From Pseudomonadales bacterium (lineage in GTDB: Bacteria > Pseudomonadota > Gammaproteobacteria > Pseudomonadales > Azotimanducaceae): a DNA stretch of 64,000 nucleotides. Of this stretch, positions 8,545 through 18,069 are shown in pieces. How positions within the stretch are numbered: position 1 is the first letter of the stretch; each line of letters begins with the position of its first letter. The stretch covers positions 3,224,001 to 3,288,000 of the forward strand of contig WLWP01000001.1 of assembly GCA_012103505.1 (NCBI GenBank), given 5' to 3'. The position numbers and the translations under genes were made by a program. The notes beneath the pieces were generated by a model. It was not told where the DNA came from. It searched no databases and saw only the letters and a list, made by a program, of their open reading frames with translations.

Positions 8545-9497
8545 AATTCTTCAGTTGCGGGTACTTCCGTTATCGCAGCTAAATCCGAAATTCGGCGTAC
8601 AACTTCGACCCGAGCTTGACGTGAGGGTGCTTGCACATCAGCAACCAAGAAGCCTCGGTACGCTTTTGCTGCTTCGTCGTAGTCGCCTAAGTGTTCCAGA
8701 CTGTAAGCTCTGTTGAGATAGATTTGACCTTCGCTTGGGTCTACTTGTTGGGCGATATCCAAATATTGAATCGCGGCGGCATGGTTGCCAAGTTCTTGTT
8801 CAACAACAGCGAGCTGTATCCAGGTTGCAACCTGTTCTCGCCCCTTACCCAAAGAAGCTTCAAGGTCTTTTCGTGCCCGTGCCAACTCACCCATCGCCAA
8901 TCGAGCCGTCCCTTGCCAGAACCAAACTTGCCAATCTGGATGATCTGCTTCTAGCAGCGGCGTAGTTAGCGGTTTCAACGTAACCAAAGCCTTCGCTGGT
9001 GCTGCATTTAGTATATGCAATCTCGCCAGTGAAATACGTGCATCTCGATATTCCGGGTTGTCCCGCACCATCATTTCGAGCGCGTGTATCGACTTAGCAC
9101 CGGCTGTGATCTCAGCAACCAAACTGGCGAGTTGTTCGACTTTGGTTTGGCCAAACTCGACGCCACTAACCGGTAGCATTTTGACAAAGCTCTCTTCGTC
9201 CTCACGCGATTGCGTAGCTCGTTCTGGCGTCGACGTAACTGCAACATCAGTTTCCGTCTGAGTAACTGGGCTCGTTACTGCCACGGGCTTGTCAGTTTCG
9301 ACTGCTTCCGGTTGCTTGTTTGTTAGCTTCTGTAGAGCCTCGACCCTATTCTCATGCTCACGCAGTTCCCCTTCGAGCTCGCTTAGGTCGCCATTCACCA
9401 GATCAGAAGCGCGTTCCACTTCTGCGACAGCCACCAAGGGAAACAGCACGATGATGATGATGAGAACCACTATTTGCCTGAGCATTTCTTTCTGCAT
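8541..9497 (-). CDS. TPR protein of the MSHA-like system (MshN-like)
   Basis: This 318-residue protein has an N-terminal membrane/signal segment (about residues 7-25), a Thr/Glu/Val-rich linker, and C-terminal tetratricopeptide repeats from about residue 140 to 300 (for example GNHAAAIQYLDIAQQVDPSEGQIYLNRA). It is the last gene of the pilus-like operon, directly after the secretin gene, which is where MshN-like TPR proteins occur. It probably helps assemble the envelope complex. The ATG follows GGAGAG. Confidence 0.78.
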   Translation of the reverse strand: MQKEMLRQIVVLIIIIVLFPLVAVAEVERASDLVNGDLSELEGELREHENRVEALQKLTNKQPEAVETDKPVAVTSPVTQTETDVAVTSTPERATQSREDEESFVKMLPVSGVEFGQTKVEQLASLVAEITAGAKSIHALEMMVRDNPEYRDARISLARLHILNAAPAKALVTLKPLTTPLLEADHPDWQVWFWQGTARLAMGELARARKDLEASLGKGREQVATWIQLAVVEQELGNHAAAIQYLDIAQQVDPSEGQIYLNRAYSLEHLGDYDEAAKAYRGFLVADVQAPSRQARVEVVRRISDLAAITEVPATEEF

Positions 9498-9512
9498 TTT
9501 TCTCTCCGGCGC

Positions 9513-11060
9513 TTAAGACTCTGAGGGCACTACAGTAGGCGTCAGAACCATGATCAATTCCTTTCGAACAGTACTCTTGTATTGGCCACCACCAAATGCG
9601 CGGCCAATGGACCCCAGCTTTGTGAGCCCCGGTATCCCTCTTTTTGTATGTGATTCCTGAGTCTGTATCAGACCGCCAATCACAACCGTATCGCCACTCT
9701 GCGCACGTATTAGTGACGAAACCTGGGCGACGTCCAAATTGGGTGCGGAGCTCTGGATACTGCCATTGGCGCCCTCGACGACGCTCACGCTAGAGACCCT
9801 TGTCACAACCGGTGATACATCCATCATCACCCAGCCACGCTCTCCAATCTGCGGAGTAATGGAAAGAACAACACCTTCTGTGACAACTTGAGGCACATCT
9901 GATGAAGTTGTAATAGACCCCGCAGAGGTTGAATCGGTTGACTGCTCACGTCGGAAAAAGGTTCGATCGGTGCCGACCTTTATCAACGCGGTCTGATTGT
10001 TCAAAGTTCGAACATGCGGCTGACTAACAACTTCCACATCACCCTGTTGTTCTAAGGCTTGGATTACAGCTCCCAATCGAAGGTTACCGTCGTTCTTTAA
10101 GTTGAATCCATCCATGCTCAACACACTTCCCATAGCAGAGATGCCACCAGACGGAGCAGAGACGATACCGTCAATCGAGAAGTCGACGTTCACGCCAGAA
10201 TCTAGTACTTCGGAAACACGCGACCAATTGATGCCCAAGGCCGTCGTGTCATCGAGCACCACTTCCAAAATCTTGACTTCTATATCTACCTGACGATGAA
10301 TCGCACGGTTAATGTGATCGATGTACGCGCCAATCTCGTTCACGTGGGCATGCTGATCACTAACCTGGACAGTCCCCGAAAGGCGGTTAACGACAATATT
10401 TCCAGCAGGACTTAAAAGTGCTCCCAGCTGACCCTCAAGTTCGGCCCAGAACTGAATCTCATCCTTCTGCTCAATACTGATTGAGCCTGAATCCTCACCA
10501 CCGCCACCGCCGCCACCCCCGTCGGATTCGCCACCACCGCTAGAGGCAGAGGAGACGGTCGCTGTGCTCGAGCCAGTCCCTGATCGAATCAAGCGTAAGT
10601 AATCTACGGTAAACCTTCGCGTTTCCTGCGACCGAACTCGGATGACACCATCGGCGCTTTCCCAGTAGTAGTCCAAACTATCCAGCATTAACGACATCGC
10701 TCGCTCAAGGGGGACATCTCGAAATTCCACATCTAGCACGCCACTAACGTCTGGGTCGGCGGCTATGTTTAATTCATAGGCCCGCGCAAAGAGCCGTAAC
10801 CCTTTTTTGACCGGCATGTTGCTGATCATGAAACTGTACAGAACTTCCTTTTCGTCTAGAGCTTTAGTCGCGACTGGATCGGGGTAGACCATGCGCACGC
10901 TCTTTTCGACTTCAACTGGCTCCGGCGCCAAATTCACCTCGGGATTTTCATGATATCGAGGGAAGTCTTGCTCATGGCTAAACTCTATCGTTGGGTTCAG
11001 AGCACACCCGCCCAGAACGAACAACAAAGGCAACACGTTTATTATTCTAAAAGAAGCCAT
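9513..11060 (-). CDS. mshL: Secretin of an MSHA-like pilus (MshL-like), lipoprotein
   Basis: This 515-residue outer-membrane secretin has a lipobox (LGGC, Cys19), an N0/STN-like domain (about residues 75-140, GVLDVEFRDVPLERAMSLML), a Gly/Ser-rich stretch with eight consecutive glycines (about 190), N1-type repeats and the C-terminal secretin beta-barrel domain (about 330-515, VVIGGLIQTQESHTKRGIPGL). The domain order and the FWAELEGQLGALL and HRQVDIEVKILEVVL segments are those of MshL. It would form the outer-membrane gate. Its ATG overlaps the stop of the preceding gene. Confidence 0.88.
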   Translation of the reverse strand: MASFRIINVLPLLFVLGGCALNPTIEFSHEQDFPRYHENPEVNLAPEPVEVEKSVRMVYPDPVATKALDEKEVLYSFMISNMPVKKGLRLFARAYELNIAADPDVSGVLDVEFRDVPLERAMSLMLDSLDYYWESADGVIRVRSQETRRFTVDYLRLIRSGTGSSTATVSSASSGGGESDGGGGGGGGEDSGSISIEQKDEIQFWAELEGQLGALLSPAGNIVVNRLSGTVQVSDQHAHVNEIGAYIDHINRAIHRQVDIEVKILEVVLDDTTALGINWSRVSEVLDSGVNVDFSIDGIVSAPSGGISAMGSVLSMDGFNLKNDGNLRLGAVIQALEQQGDVEVVSQPHVRTLNNQTALIKVGTDRTFFRREQSTDSTSAGSITTSSDVPQVVTEGVVLSITPQIGERGWVMMDVSPVVTRVSSVSVVEGANGSIQSSAPNLDVAQVSSLIRAQSGDTVVIGGLIQTQESHTKRGIPGLTKLGSIGRAFGGGQYKSTVRKELIMVLTPTVVPSES

Positions 11061-11608
11061 TAGCCCGCCTTAGGTTCTAATCGAAAGTGTCGGCCGTAAC
11101 GACTGACACGGACAAAGTTTTCACCGATTTCGGTGATGCGGAAATGCGCAACAGTGTCACCCACATGGACTAAACGATTTTCGATAACGGCAGCCTGCAC
11201 ACCATCGCTCAAAAATAGCGCCTCTAGTGTGGGCAGCTCAGCATTTCCTGCGTTCTGTACAGCGAGTGGTGAGTTGGCAAACGGGTCACGTTCAATGTCA
11301 TCAAGCCATCCGATGTGTCCGCGTTCCTGAATGACAGCGGATCTATCTACCGGTGTTCGCCGCGCGACGATGTCACCGTCTTCATCATCCTGGTCGTATT
11401 CATCTCCATATGTGTCATATGCCTCGGAGTCTTCATCGGCAAATGCTTCGCTACCGTCACTGTCATCTGACTGTTCGACAGTGTCTTGCACGACTTCGAT
11501 GTTGTCGTCAAAAAAGATTGGCTTGGCGATCGCCCAACCCAGATAGATGGAAGCACAGACGCCTAGCGCACCTATGAACCATGGGTTGTTGAAGAGATTT
11601 TTAAACAC
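11060..11608 (-). CDS. MshK/PilP/GspC-like secretin-linking protein
   Basis: This is a bitopic inner-membrane protein of about 182 residues. It has a single transmembrane helix close to the N-terminus (NNPWFIGALGVCASIYLGWA), a very acidic linker rich in Asp, Glu and Ser, and a small C-terminal beta domain (VIENRLVHVGDTVAHFRITEIGENFVRVSR) like the homology region of GspC, PilP and MshK. I chose the GTG at 11608, six bases after AAAGGA, over the GTG at 11653. It probably couples the inner-membrane platform to the secretin. Confidence 0.7.
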   Translation of the reverse strand: MFKNLFNNPWFIGALGVCASIYLGWAIAKPIFFDDNIEVVQDTVEQSDDSDGSEAFADEDSEAYDTYGDEYDQDDEDGDIVARRTPVDRSAVIQERGHIGWLDDIERDPFANSPLAVQNAGNAELPTLEALFLSDGVQAAVIENRLVHVGDTVAHFRITEIGENFVRVSRYGRHFRLEPKAG

Positions 11609-11680
11609 TGAAAATCCTTTTCGTTGCTGAGGGCCATCCCTCAGTGCTGGCACAAACGCGGCTTCCTGCCTCGTTTGCGG

Positions 11681-12346
11681 TTAACGTTTTAACGCCTGTA
11701 CGTCTACAAACCCAAACATGTCTCTAACCCAAACTTGCGCTCTAATAGTCACAGTTTCGAGATGCATCCCATTGCCTTTGCCTTGGGTCGAGATCACATC
11801 GATGTGCCAGTGATCTTGCAGTAACACACCAACCAACTGCATAGAGCCCATAAATAGCTTATCGGCACTTTCCTTCTCAGCTTTAAAAACCAAATCTATA
11901 GGCACTTCGAGTACACCAGGGACCGCAGACAAATGGGGTTTCTGCACGGTGTAAGTCAGAATAATGTCACGCTTCTTCGCGATATTGCCTAAACTTTCAG
12001 TCCAGGCGGCGAGATCTGGAAATCCTTGGAATACCTTGCTGTTCTCGCTTTCCAGGTCAGCACTCAATTGTTCTGCGTTGTAGTTCGAGAGCTGCAATTC
12101 CAGGTCACTGAGCCGGTCGTTTAGTTCAAACTCTCCCACCTCTAGTGCGACGATCTCGTCAAACACCCTAAGACGCTGTAAATTCCAATTAATCAGAACC
12201 AGACAAGCCGAAACAAGACAGACAGTTCCAGCCACTCGCTTAGGCGTTCTAAACCAGGCATCTGCCAACAACTGGACATAACGCTTTAAGCCCTTGTGTT
12301 TTTCGATTTTGTCTTCAAAGTCAGGTAGTTCTATCTCAAGACTCAT
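11681..12346 (-). CDS. MshJ/PilO-like inner-membrane assembly protein
   Basis: This 221-residue protein has a cytoplasmic N-terminus, one transmembrane helix near residues 40-56, a coiled-coil segment (about 65-110, LNDRLSDLELQLSNYNAEQL) and a C-terminal ferredoxin-like domain. This is the PilO/GspM/MshJ plan. The start overlaps the end of the MshI-like gene by four bases. It would dimerise with the PilN-like part of that protein to form the alignment subcomplex. Confidence 0.75.
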   Translation of the reverse strand: MSLEIELPDFEDKIEKHKGLKRYVQLLADAWFRTPKRVAGTVCLVSACLVLINWNLQRLRVFDEIVALEVGEFELNDRLSDLELQLSNYNAEQLSADLESENSKVFQGFPDLAAWTESLGNIAKKRDIILTYTVQKPHLSAVPGVLEVPIDLVFKAEKESADKLFMGSMQLVGVLLQDHWHIDVISTQGKGNGMHLETVTIRAQVWVRDMFGFVDVQALKR

Positions 12347-13731
12347 TGCAATGACCCCGCAATGAAGAAGCCAGCTTCGGCAGCGCTACCCATTTTTCCT
12401 TGGCTAAATTGTTCCATCCAGGTGCTCTTGAAACTCTGATGGACATGAATTTGCCATGGCGGACCACTGATGCGATTCTCAAAACCAGCAAGAACGCGTG
12501 CCCCGTGTCGCATGTAACCGTGTACTCTACCTTGCATCTCAACGTGCCAACCGTCAGGGGACTGATTTACTGACACACTCGTTAAGGTTACATCTTCAGG
12601 CACCAACCGGCTCAGGTGCAGCATTAAGAGGGAGGGCAAGTTCTGACTGGTCGCCCTGAGGCGGTCTAGATGCCCTTGTTGGGTAACCAACTCAGCCAGC
12701 ATCATTTCCTTTGAATCGATAGTAGTTCGAACCGCATCAGACCGCTGCATGATCTCTTCCATCTGATCATTACGATGCGCAACCAACGCACTAGATAGAA
12801 CTGTCATCAGGGCGGACAAAACGATGACGGCGGCCGTCGTGTAGACGCCAACTCGTCGAAACATCTCCACGTTGATGTTCTTCTGTTCGAACGCTGAGAT
12901 AAAGTTGGCTGATAGTTTTCCGGACAAGCGCGTCGCCCACAGAGACCAGAAGTTAGGATCCGAGGCATCTGCGTCAAATTCAACGGGGACCTCGACGCCT
13001 TCTCGAAGTCCTTCAACAACCTGCCACTCCGGGTGACCCATAACCCACGCGACATCGACACTTCGACCGACCTGCTGTTTGGTATATCGGACCGTACGGT
13101 TTACATCCGTAACAAGCCTCTCAACCATATCGGCGGTAGCGCCATAGTTTAGCTCGCGGACAAACAGCGCTTCACCATCGCCGAGGGCTAATATAATTTC
13201 GACTCGCTGATCAAAACAGGCGAGCACAATAACCATCTGCGAGGGTTCAATATCGGTCGTCGGTATATAGTCCGAGACAATCTCCGTAAGCGGTACATAG
13301 CGCTTAGGTGCAAGACCAGCTGCCGTACAAGCGGCTACTGTGGAGTCGACAATATTCCTTGGTAGTTGGTGTAGCAATACACCTTCTTTCCCACCTTGGT
13401 GACGGACTTGGTGATAACACCAGGCCGCGTCCTCTTCGAAGTTCTTGTTCTGCTCGACTTTCCGGGCTAGATATTTTTCTAGGTCCCGCTTCTTCATCGT
13501 CGGGACTTCTAGGTAGTCATGGGTATGCAGGTCGTGTTCGTGGACTACGGTGACATCGCCTTTGACCGTCAGATCCATGTGGTTACAGGCTTCGTCTAAC
13601 GCTCGTATCAATCCTGCTTGAGTGTTAACCAGCTCTTCTGATGCCCATTGGGCATCAAGCTCGCCTTTGATAAATCGTGCCACACGGAATTCTCCGTACA
13701 ACCACGAAATTGCATAGTTTGCGCGTGCCAT
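12343..13731 (-). CDS. MshI-like protein (PilM-like cytoplasmic region joined to PilN-like membrane region)
   Basis: This 462-residue protein combines two functions that are separate in type IVa pili. The N-terminal 290 residues look like a degenerate actin-like PilM/GspL domain. A transmembrane helix follows (VGVYTTAAVIVLSALMTVLS), then a coiled coil and a PilN/GspL periplasmic domain (PEDVTLTSVSVNQSPDGWHVEMQG). That architecture is typical of MshI and GspL. It would recruit the ATPase to the membrane platform. It overlaps both neighbouring genes by one to four bases. Confidence 0.75.
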   Translation of the reverse strand: MARANYAISWLYGEFRVARFIKGELDAQWASEELVNTQAGLIRALDEACNHMDLTVKGDVTVVHEHDLHTHDYLEVPTMKKRDLEKYLARKVEQNKNFEEDAAWCYHQVRHQGGKEGVLLHQLPRNIVDSTVAACTAAGLAPKRYVPLTEIVSDYIPTTDIEPSQMVIVLACFDQRVEIILALGDGEALFVRELNYGATADMVERLVTDVNRTVRYTKQQVGRSVDVAWVMGHPEWQVVEGLREGVEVPVEFDADASDPNFWSLWATRLSGKLSANFISAFEQKNINVEMFRRVGVYTTAAVIVLSALMTVLSSALVAHRNDQMEEIMQRSDAVRTTIDSKEMMLAELVTQQGHLDRLRATSQNLPSLLMLHLSRLVPEDVTLTSVSVNQSPDGWHVEMQGRVHGYMRHGARVLAGFENRISGPPWQIHVHQSFKSTWMEQFSQGKMGSAAEAGFFIAGSLQ

Positions 13732-14576
13732 CAGCCTGCCCAGTACCAGCCACTGCCACCAATTTCAAACCGCAACGACATGTCTTGGTCCACAATAAGC
13801 TGGCGTTGAGTCGTACCTCCAGGGTAAGGCGCTGCTCGCAAGCTGAGTTTAGATCCTGCCAGAACAAAAATTGTTCGCACCCCATCACTACCGCCACTTG
13901 CGGCCGCGACCGAAGCTTCGGTTCCGCTTTCAAGCAAATATCCAGCTTGGCTCGTGTTGGCATTCGAAAGCACAACCCGCATGAACAATGGTGCTAGATT
14001 AATTCGTTCGACAAATAGCGTTTTCGATTCGACAATCTTGCTGTCTGCAGTTTGGTTCCACACATCGTCAAAATCAGATGCACTCTTAAGCTTCGGCTTG
14101 ATTTTCCCTTCCAAATTGGACACCAACATTATGCGCGGTGATGACGGCATCGTGTCCAAGCCTTGGTCCTGGCTGTAAAAGATAGAGGATCCGCCCGATC
14201 CACCACCGGCCAGAAAATCAGGGTCTATAAATAGTTTGCGCTCGAAATTCTTGTCGTTCTTGAGGACCCGGTTTGGAGAGAGACCTGCATAGTCTGCCAC
14301 CGCGGTTGGCCATTTCGATGACTTCGCGGCAGGGATCGATTTGGTATATCGCGCGTAATCCTGCAAAGCCTGCGCTACCGTATTTACGCTCTGCGCTTCC
14401 GCACCTTGGTAACTTTCTTCAATCATTTGGAAAACGCTGGGCGCCAGCGCCCCGGCAAAGATGGCCATAACGGCCAGCACACCAATCATTTCTAGCAGTG
14501 AAAAGCCCTTCGCTTTTGACTTGCGGGAGAAGTTGTTTTGCTCAGTGAGGGAGAAGTTTTTTCGCGGCAAGATCAT
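13731..14576 (-). CDS. Type IV pilin-like protein (minor pseudopilin)
   Basis: This 281-residue protein carries a prepilin signal: a basic leader ending in KAKG, then FSLLEMIGVLAVMAIFAGALAP with Glu at position +5, as needed by prepilin peptidase. The leader is long (about 24 residues). The mature part has a C-terminal beta-rich domain with Gly/Ser-rich loops. The gene order suggests a minor subunit. No prepilin peptidase is encoded in the window, so processing must rely on an unlinked PilD. Confidence 0.83.
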   Translation of the reverse strand: MILPRKNFSLTEQNNFSRKSKAKGFSLLEMIGVLAVMAIFAGALAPSVFQMIEESYQGAEAQSVNTVAQALQDYARYTKSIPAAKSSKWPTAVADYAGLSPNRVLKNDKNFERKLFIDPDFLAGGGSGGSSIFYSQDQGLDTMPSSPRIMLVSNLEGKIKPKLKSASDFDDVWNQTADSKIVESKTLFVERINLAPLFMRVVLSNANTSQAGYLLESGTEASVAAASGGSDGVRTIFVLAGSKLSLRAAPYPGGTTQRQLIVDQDMSLRFEIGGSGWYWAG

Positions 14577-15784
14577 TAGCCGATCCCCGACATCAAACTA
14601 AATAGAGGCAAGAAAATCGCGGCAGCAACAAGTCCGACGATGCCCAGAAGGGTCAAAATGATCATCGGCTCTAGAACCCCAAACAGACGCTTGATTCGTC
14701 GCGGTATTTCATCGTCCATTCGTTCCGATATTTTTTCGAGACAGGAATCTAATCGCCCCGTTTCTTCGCCGACGACAATCATCCGCATTACCATTGGACT
14801 CACAACATCGTGCTCTGCAAACGCCTCAGACATCTTCCGACCTTCTGTCACTGCGAGTTCCGCATTGGCGACCGCTGCCGCCATCACTCGATTCGCAACG
14901 ACTCCTGCAACCAAATTGAGTGCTTCTACTATCGGCACACCAGCGCGCAACATTAGCGCCATGTTGTGAGTAAACCGGCTCAGGACCAGCAACTGATTCA
15001 CTTCACCAAAGATCGGCATAGTGAGTTTGTACTGGTCCAGCCCCATCGCCAGACCTGGAATCCTGCTTGGACCAAATTTAAAAAAAGCGAACAGCGCTCC
15101 GATGAATATCAGTATTGCCCACCAGTAGCCATTACAGAACTCGCCTACGATAACGACACCCTTCGTAAGCGCAGGAAGTTCCATATCCAAACTATCGAAG
15201 ATGATCGAGAACTGAGGAACGACAAAGCTAAACATCACAAAGACTAGCCCTAGAACCGCCGTTGCGATCATCGCTGGGTACATCGTCGCCTGTTTTACAT
15301 CCGCCATGAGCTGATCAACCCACTCAAGATGTTCGCTGATGTCTTTACAAGCCTCGACGAGAGAACCCGAATGCTCCCCCGCCTTGATCAGGTTGCATAT
15401 CTCCGCAGTAAAGACTTCAGGATGTGAAGACATTGAATCAAAAAAGGTCACACCGCTTTCTATGTTGAGGCGTACATCTTCGAGAACTCTTTGAAAACCA
15501 TCGTCGGTGGTTTCGTTAACGAGTACCTTCAAACTTTCTGCAATGTCGATCCCTGCGCCCACCAATGTTGCTAGACCGTTGAAAAAATCGACCAGATCTT
15601 TGCGCGTGACATCAACTTTAGTAGCTTGTGCAGCAACTTGTTTGGGCGTGTGTTCAGATGCCTCGATTAGCCACAAGCCGAGTTCGGATATACGCCGTTC
15701 CAACATATTTGGAGTATCGGCAACCAATACTCCCGTCATCATCTGACTGTTTTGATCTATTGCTCTGTACGCATACTGAGGCAT
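14576..15784 (-). CDS. Type II secretion/type IV pilus inner-membrane platform protein (GspF/MshG family)
   Basis: This 402-residue polytopic platform protein has two T2SSF repeats (about residues 70-190 and 270-395) and three main transmembrane segments, including ATMYPAMIATAVLGLVFVMFSF and the C-terminal PMIILTLLGIVGLVAAAIFLP. The conserved GEETGRLDSCLEKI motif is present. It would connect the GspE ATPase to the growing pseudopilus. It is flanked directly by the ATPase gene (four-base gap) and the pseudopilin gene (overlap). Confidence 0.92.
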   Translation of the reverse strand: MPQYAYRAIDQNSQMMTGVLVADTPNMLERRISELGLWLIEASEHTPKQVAAQATKVDVTRKDLVDFFNGLATLVGAGIDIAESLKVLVNETTDDGFQRVLEDVRLNIESGVTFFDSMSSHPEVFTAEICNLIKAGEHSGSLVEACKDISEHLEWVDQLMADVKQATMYPAMIATAVLGLVFVMFSFVVPQFSIIFDSLDMELPALTKGVVIVGEFCNGYWWAILIFIGALFAFFKFGPSRIPGLAMGLDQYKLTMPIFGEVNQLLVLSRFTHNMALMLRAGVPIVEALNLVAGVVANRVMAAAVANAELAVTEGRKMSEAFAEHDVVSPMVMRMIVVGEETGRLDSCLEKISERMDDEIPRRIKRLFGVLEPMIILTLLGIVGLVAAAIFLPLFSLMSGIG

Positions 15785-15788
15785 CGCG

Positions 15789-17471
15789 CTACCTCAAAAC
15801 TCGCAATACTTCCGTAACCGTAGTGGATCCTTGTTTGGCTTTGTCGATGCCGTCATCGAACATGCTGGTCATGCCACTCGCTTTTGCAAGCTCGACCATC
15901 TTGGCCTCGACGCCACCTTCGAGAATGACGTCATGAAACGATTCATCGAGTAGTAGTACTTCGTAAACAGCGATCCTTCCGCTGTAGCCCTGACCATTAC
16001 AAGCATCACATCCGACTGCCTCCCAATGGCTACTACCGGCCTCAGGTGTGAGTTCACCGTCTTGTAGTAGGGGATCTGGACCGTCGACTTCTTTGCGACA
16101 AACTGGACACAGTTTTCTTAGCAACCGTTGTCCCACGATACCGACTAGCGCGGAAGGCAGGAGATACCGGTCAATACCCATATCAATGAGACGTGGGATT
16201 ACACCAACGGCACTGTTGGTATGGAGCGTGGAGAAGACAAGATGACCGGTCAATGCTGCTCTTGTTGCAAGCTCTGCTGTTTCCGCATCTCGAATCTCAC
16301 CCACCAGGATCACGTCCGGATCTTGTCTCAGTAACGCACGTAGCCCAGCCGCAAAGTCCATACCCACTTCTGACTGAACCTGTGTTTGGCGAATTAGTGG
16401 CAACGTGTATTCAATGGGGTCTTCCAACGTGAAAATACTGCGGGCCTTACGATCGATCGTCCCGAGTGCTGTATACAAGGTAGTTGTCTTACCACTACCG
16501 GTCGGACCAGTGACCAAGACCATCCCGTATGGATGACTAATCGCTTGCTCAATTCGGCTGAGATCAGTCGGCGAAAATCCAAGCTCACCCAATGAAAGCT
16601 GAACAGCACCGCCGTCCAAAATACGCATGACGATACTCTCGCCATGGTTGGTCGGTAGCGTTGAAACTCGGAGATCAACGTAACCTGAGCCGAAGGTAAA
16701 TCGTATGCGTCCGTCTTGCGGGACTCGTTTCTCAGTTATGTCCAAATTCGCCAGGAGCTTTACTCGAGCGAGAACTGCAGATTGAATAACTTTTGGTATG
16801 ACAATTTCTTCCCGCAGGATGCCGTCGACACGCAGTCGTATTCGCATATTGCGTTCTTCAGGCTGCAGATGGATATCTGTCGCTTTGCACTTAATACTCG
16901 TAGCAAATATTTGATCTACAAGCCGCACCATGGGTGACTCTTCGTCGGAGTAATCTAGCGAGTCTCCTGATAGGACTTGTTCGATCGTGTCGTTAATGCT
17001 CGAAGTTCGAGAGTAGTTTCTCTCGATAGCCTCAAGGATTTGCGCTTCCGGAGCTGTAACCACCTTGATGGTGTGTTTGCTTTCTCGTTCAACCATGTCT
17101 TGCGCGACGACGTCCAAAGCATCCGCAAACACAACAGTTAGCAATCCATCCTCACGGGAGAGGGGGATTACACGATGGTGCTTTGCAGTGTCGTAACTAA
17201 CAAGATCTAGAATGTCAGGCGAGATTTCGATGTCCTTGACCACAACCATATCGACGTTGTGTTCATCCGCAAGAACCGCGGTGACATCCTCTTCATTGAC
17301 AAAACCGAGCGCGACAACCACCTGACCAAGAAAACCCCCGCTCCGCTTTTGTTCGCGAAGCGCGAGGTCGAGTTGTGACTCGGTCAGCAACCCGGCTTCC
17401 ACCAGGCGCTGACCTACAGGCTTACTGACTCGCGGACTTGCCGATCCTTGGCTGTCCCTGTTATTTGTCAT
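15789..17471 (-). CDS. GspE/MshE-type assembly ATPase with N-terminal MshEN domain
   Basis: This 560-residue hexameric motor has two MshEN-type motifs at its N-terminus (QRLVEAGLLTESQLDLALRE, then LGQVVVALGFVNEEDVTAVL). These are the c-di-GMP-binding signature known from MshE. The core has Walker A GPTGSGKTT near residue 320, an Asp box and a Walker B region DPDVILVGEIRDAETAE, plus a CPVC/CDAC zinc-binding tetracysteine motif near 450-490. All catalytic motifs look intact. c-di-GMP control is inferred from the family and not shown here. Confidence 0.93.
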   Translation of the reverse strand: MTNNRDSQGSASPRVSKPVGQRLVEAGLLTESQLDLALREQKRSGGFLGQVVVALGFVNEEDVTAVLADEHNVDMVVVKDIEISPDILDLVSYDTAKHHRVIPLSREDGLLTVVFADALDVVAQDMVERESKHTIKVVTAPEAQILEAIERNYSRTSSINDTIEQVLSGDSLDYSDEESPMVRLVDQIFATSIKCKATDIHLQPEERNMRIRLRVDGILREEIVIPKVIQSAVLARVKLLANLDITEKRVPQDGRIRFTFGSGYVDLRVSTLPTNHGESIVMRILDGGAVQLSLGELGFSPTDLSRIEQAISHPYGMVLVTGPTGSGKTTTLYTALGTIDRKARSIFTLEDPIEYTLPLIRQTQVQSEVGMDFAAGLRALLRQDPDVILVGEIRDAETAELATRAALTGHLVFSTLHTNSAVGVIPRLIDMGIDRYLLPSALVGIVGQRLLRKLCPVCRKEVDGPDPLLQDGELTPEAGSSHWEAVGCDACNGQGYSGRIAVYEVLLLDESFHDVILEGGVEAKMVELAKASGMTSMFDDGIDKAKQGSTTVTEVLRVLR

Positions 17472-17481
17472 TAGGCGTTAT

Positions 17482-18051
17482 TTACACCCGGGCCAGACAC
17501 ATAACTAGGCGTGACCGGTGGTTGCCATTGAACCGCTTTACGCGACCCGAGGTTTTCCACTTGTTCGTATCACCGTCTTTGTCGAGCATCTGCGAAATTT
17601 CTTTCGCGAGGTCATCACTAACACCGTCCACACGGAGTGTAATGAACGTGCCATCGGGTTTTTTGTCACCGTCGAGATCGCACGCCAAGCTCTTGTGCGA
17701 AGTCACGTTGAGGTCGAGATAGCCGCCAGTAACAATAGGGTTTTGCAATTCAGCTTCAAGATAGGGTCCATCCCATCCAGAAATTTTCTTACCCTTACGG
17801 TCTTTGTTCACCATGAGCTGGCGGAAACCATTTTTCTTGTTCGTCGGGATATGTCGTGGCCAGGTACCCGTGTCTTTATAGTACCGAGCAACAGAAGATT
17901 TCAGATCATTCGCTTCTTGTACGAGGGCTGTTACCTTCGCATCTTGAATAGCCTGAAATATTTGTGGCGTTGCAACCGCCGCAATGATGGCAATCACGGC
18001 GAGAACGCCGATGACTTCCATCAATGTAAAGCCTTTGCTTGTTCCTTGCAT
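17482..18051 (-). CDS. Type IV pilin-like protein (GspG/major pseudopilin type)
   Basis: This 189-residue prepilin has the short leader MQGTSKG, then FTLMEVIGVLAVIAIIAAVA, with cleavage after Gly and Glu at +5. The start at 18051 follows AAAGGA, and the ATG six codons upstream is less likely. The C-terminal domain contains two Asp-rich loops (CDLDGDKKPDG and LDKDGDTNKW) that resemble calcium-binding loops, and two cysteines that could form a C-terminal disulfide. It is first in the operon and probably the main fibre subunit. Confidence 0.83.
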   Translation of the reverse strand: MQGTSKGFTLMEVIGVLAVIAIIAAVATPQIFQAIQDAKVTALVQEANDLKSSVARYYKDTGTWPRHIPTNKKNGFRQLMVNKDRKGKKISGWDGPYLEAELQNPIVTGGYLDLNVTSHKSLACDLDGDKKPDGTFITLRVDGVSDDLAKEISQMLDKDGDTNKWKTSGRVKRFNGNHRSRLVMCLARV

Positions 18052-18069
18052 AGTCTTGCGTCCTTTCAT

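Noticed and set aside
10493..10525. Poly-glycine repeat within the secretin gene (GGN codon run) as a possible repeat element
   Set aside because: It encodes a flexible linker within an intact frame, as is common in MshL-like secretins, and is not a mobile or structured DNA repeat.
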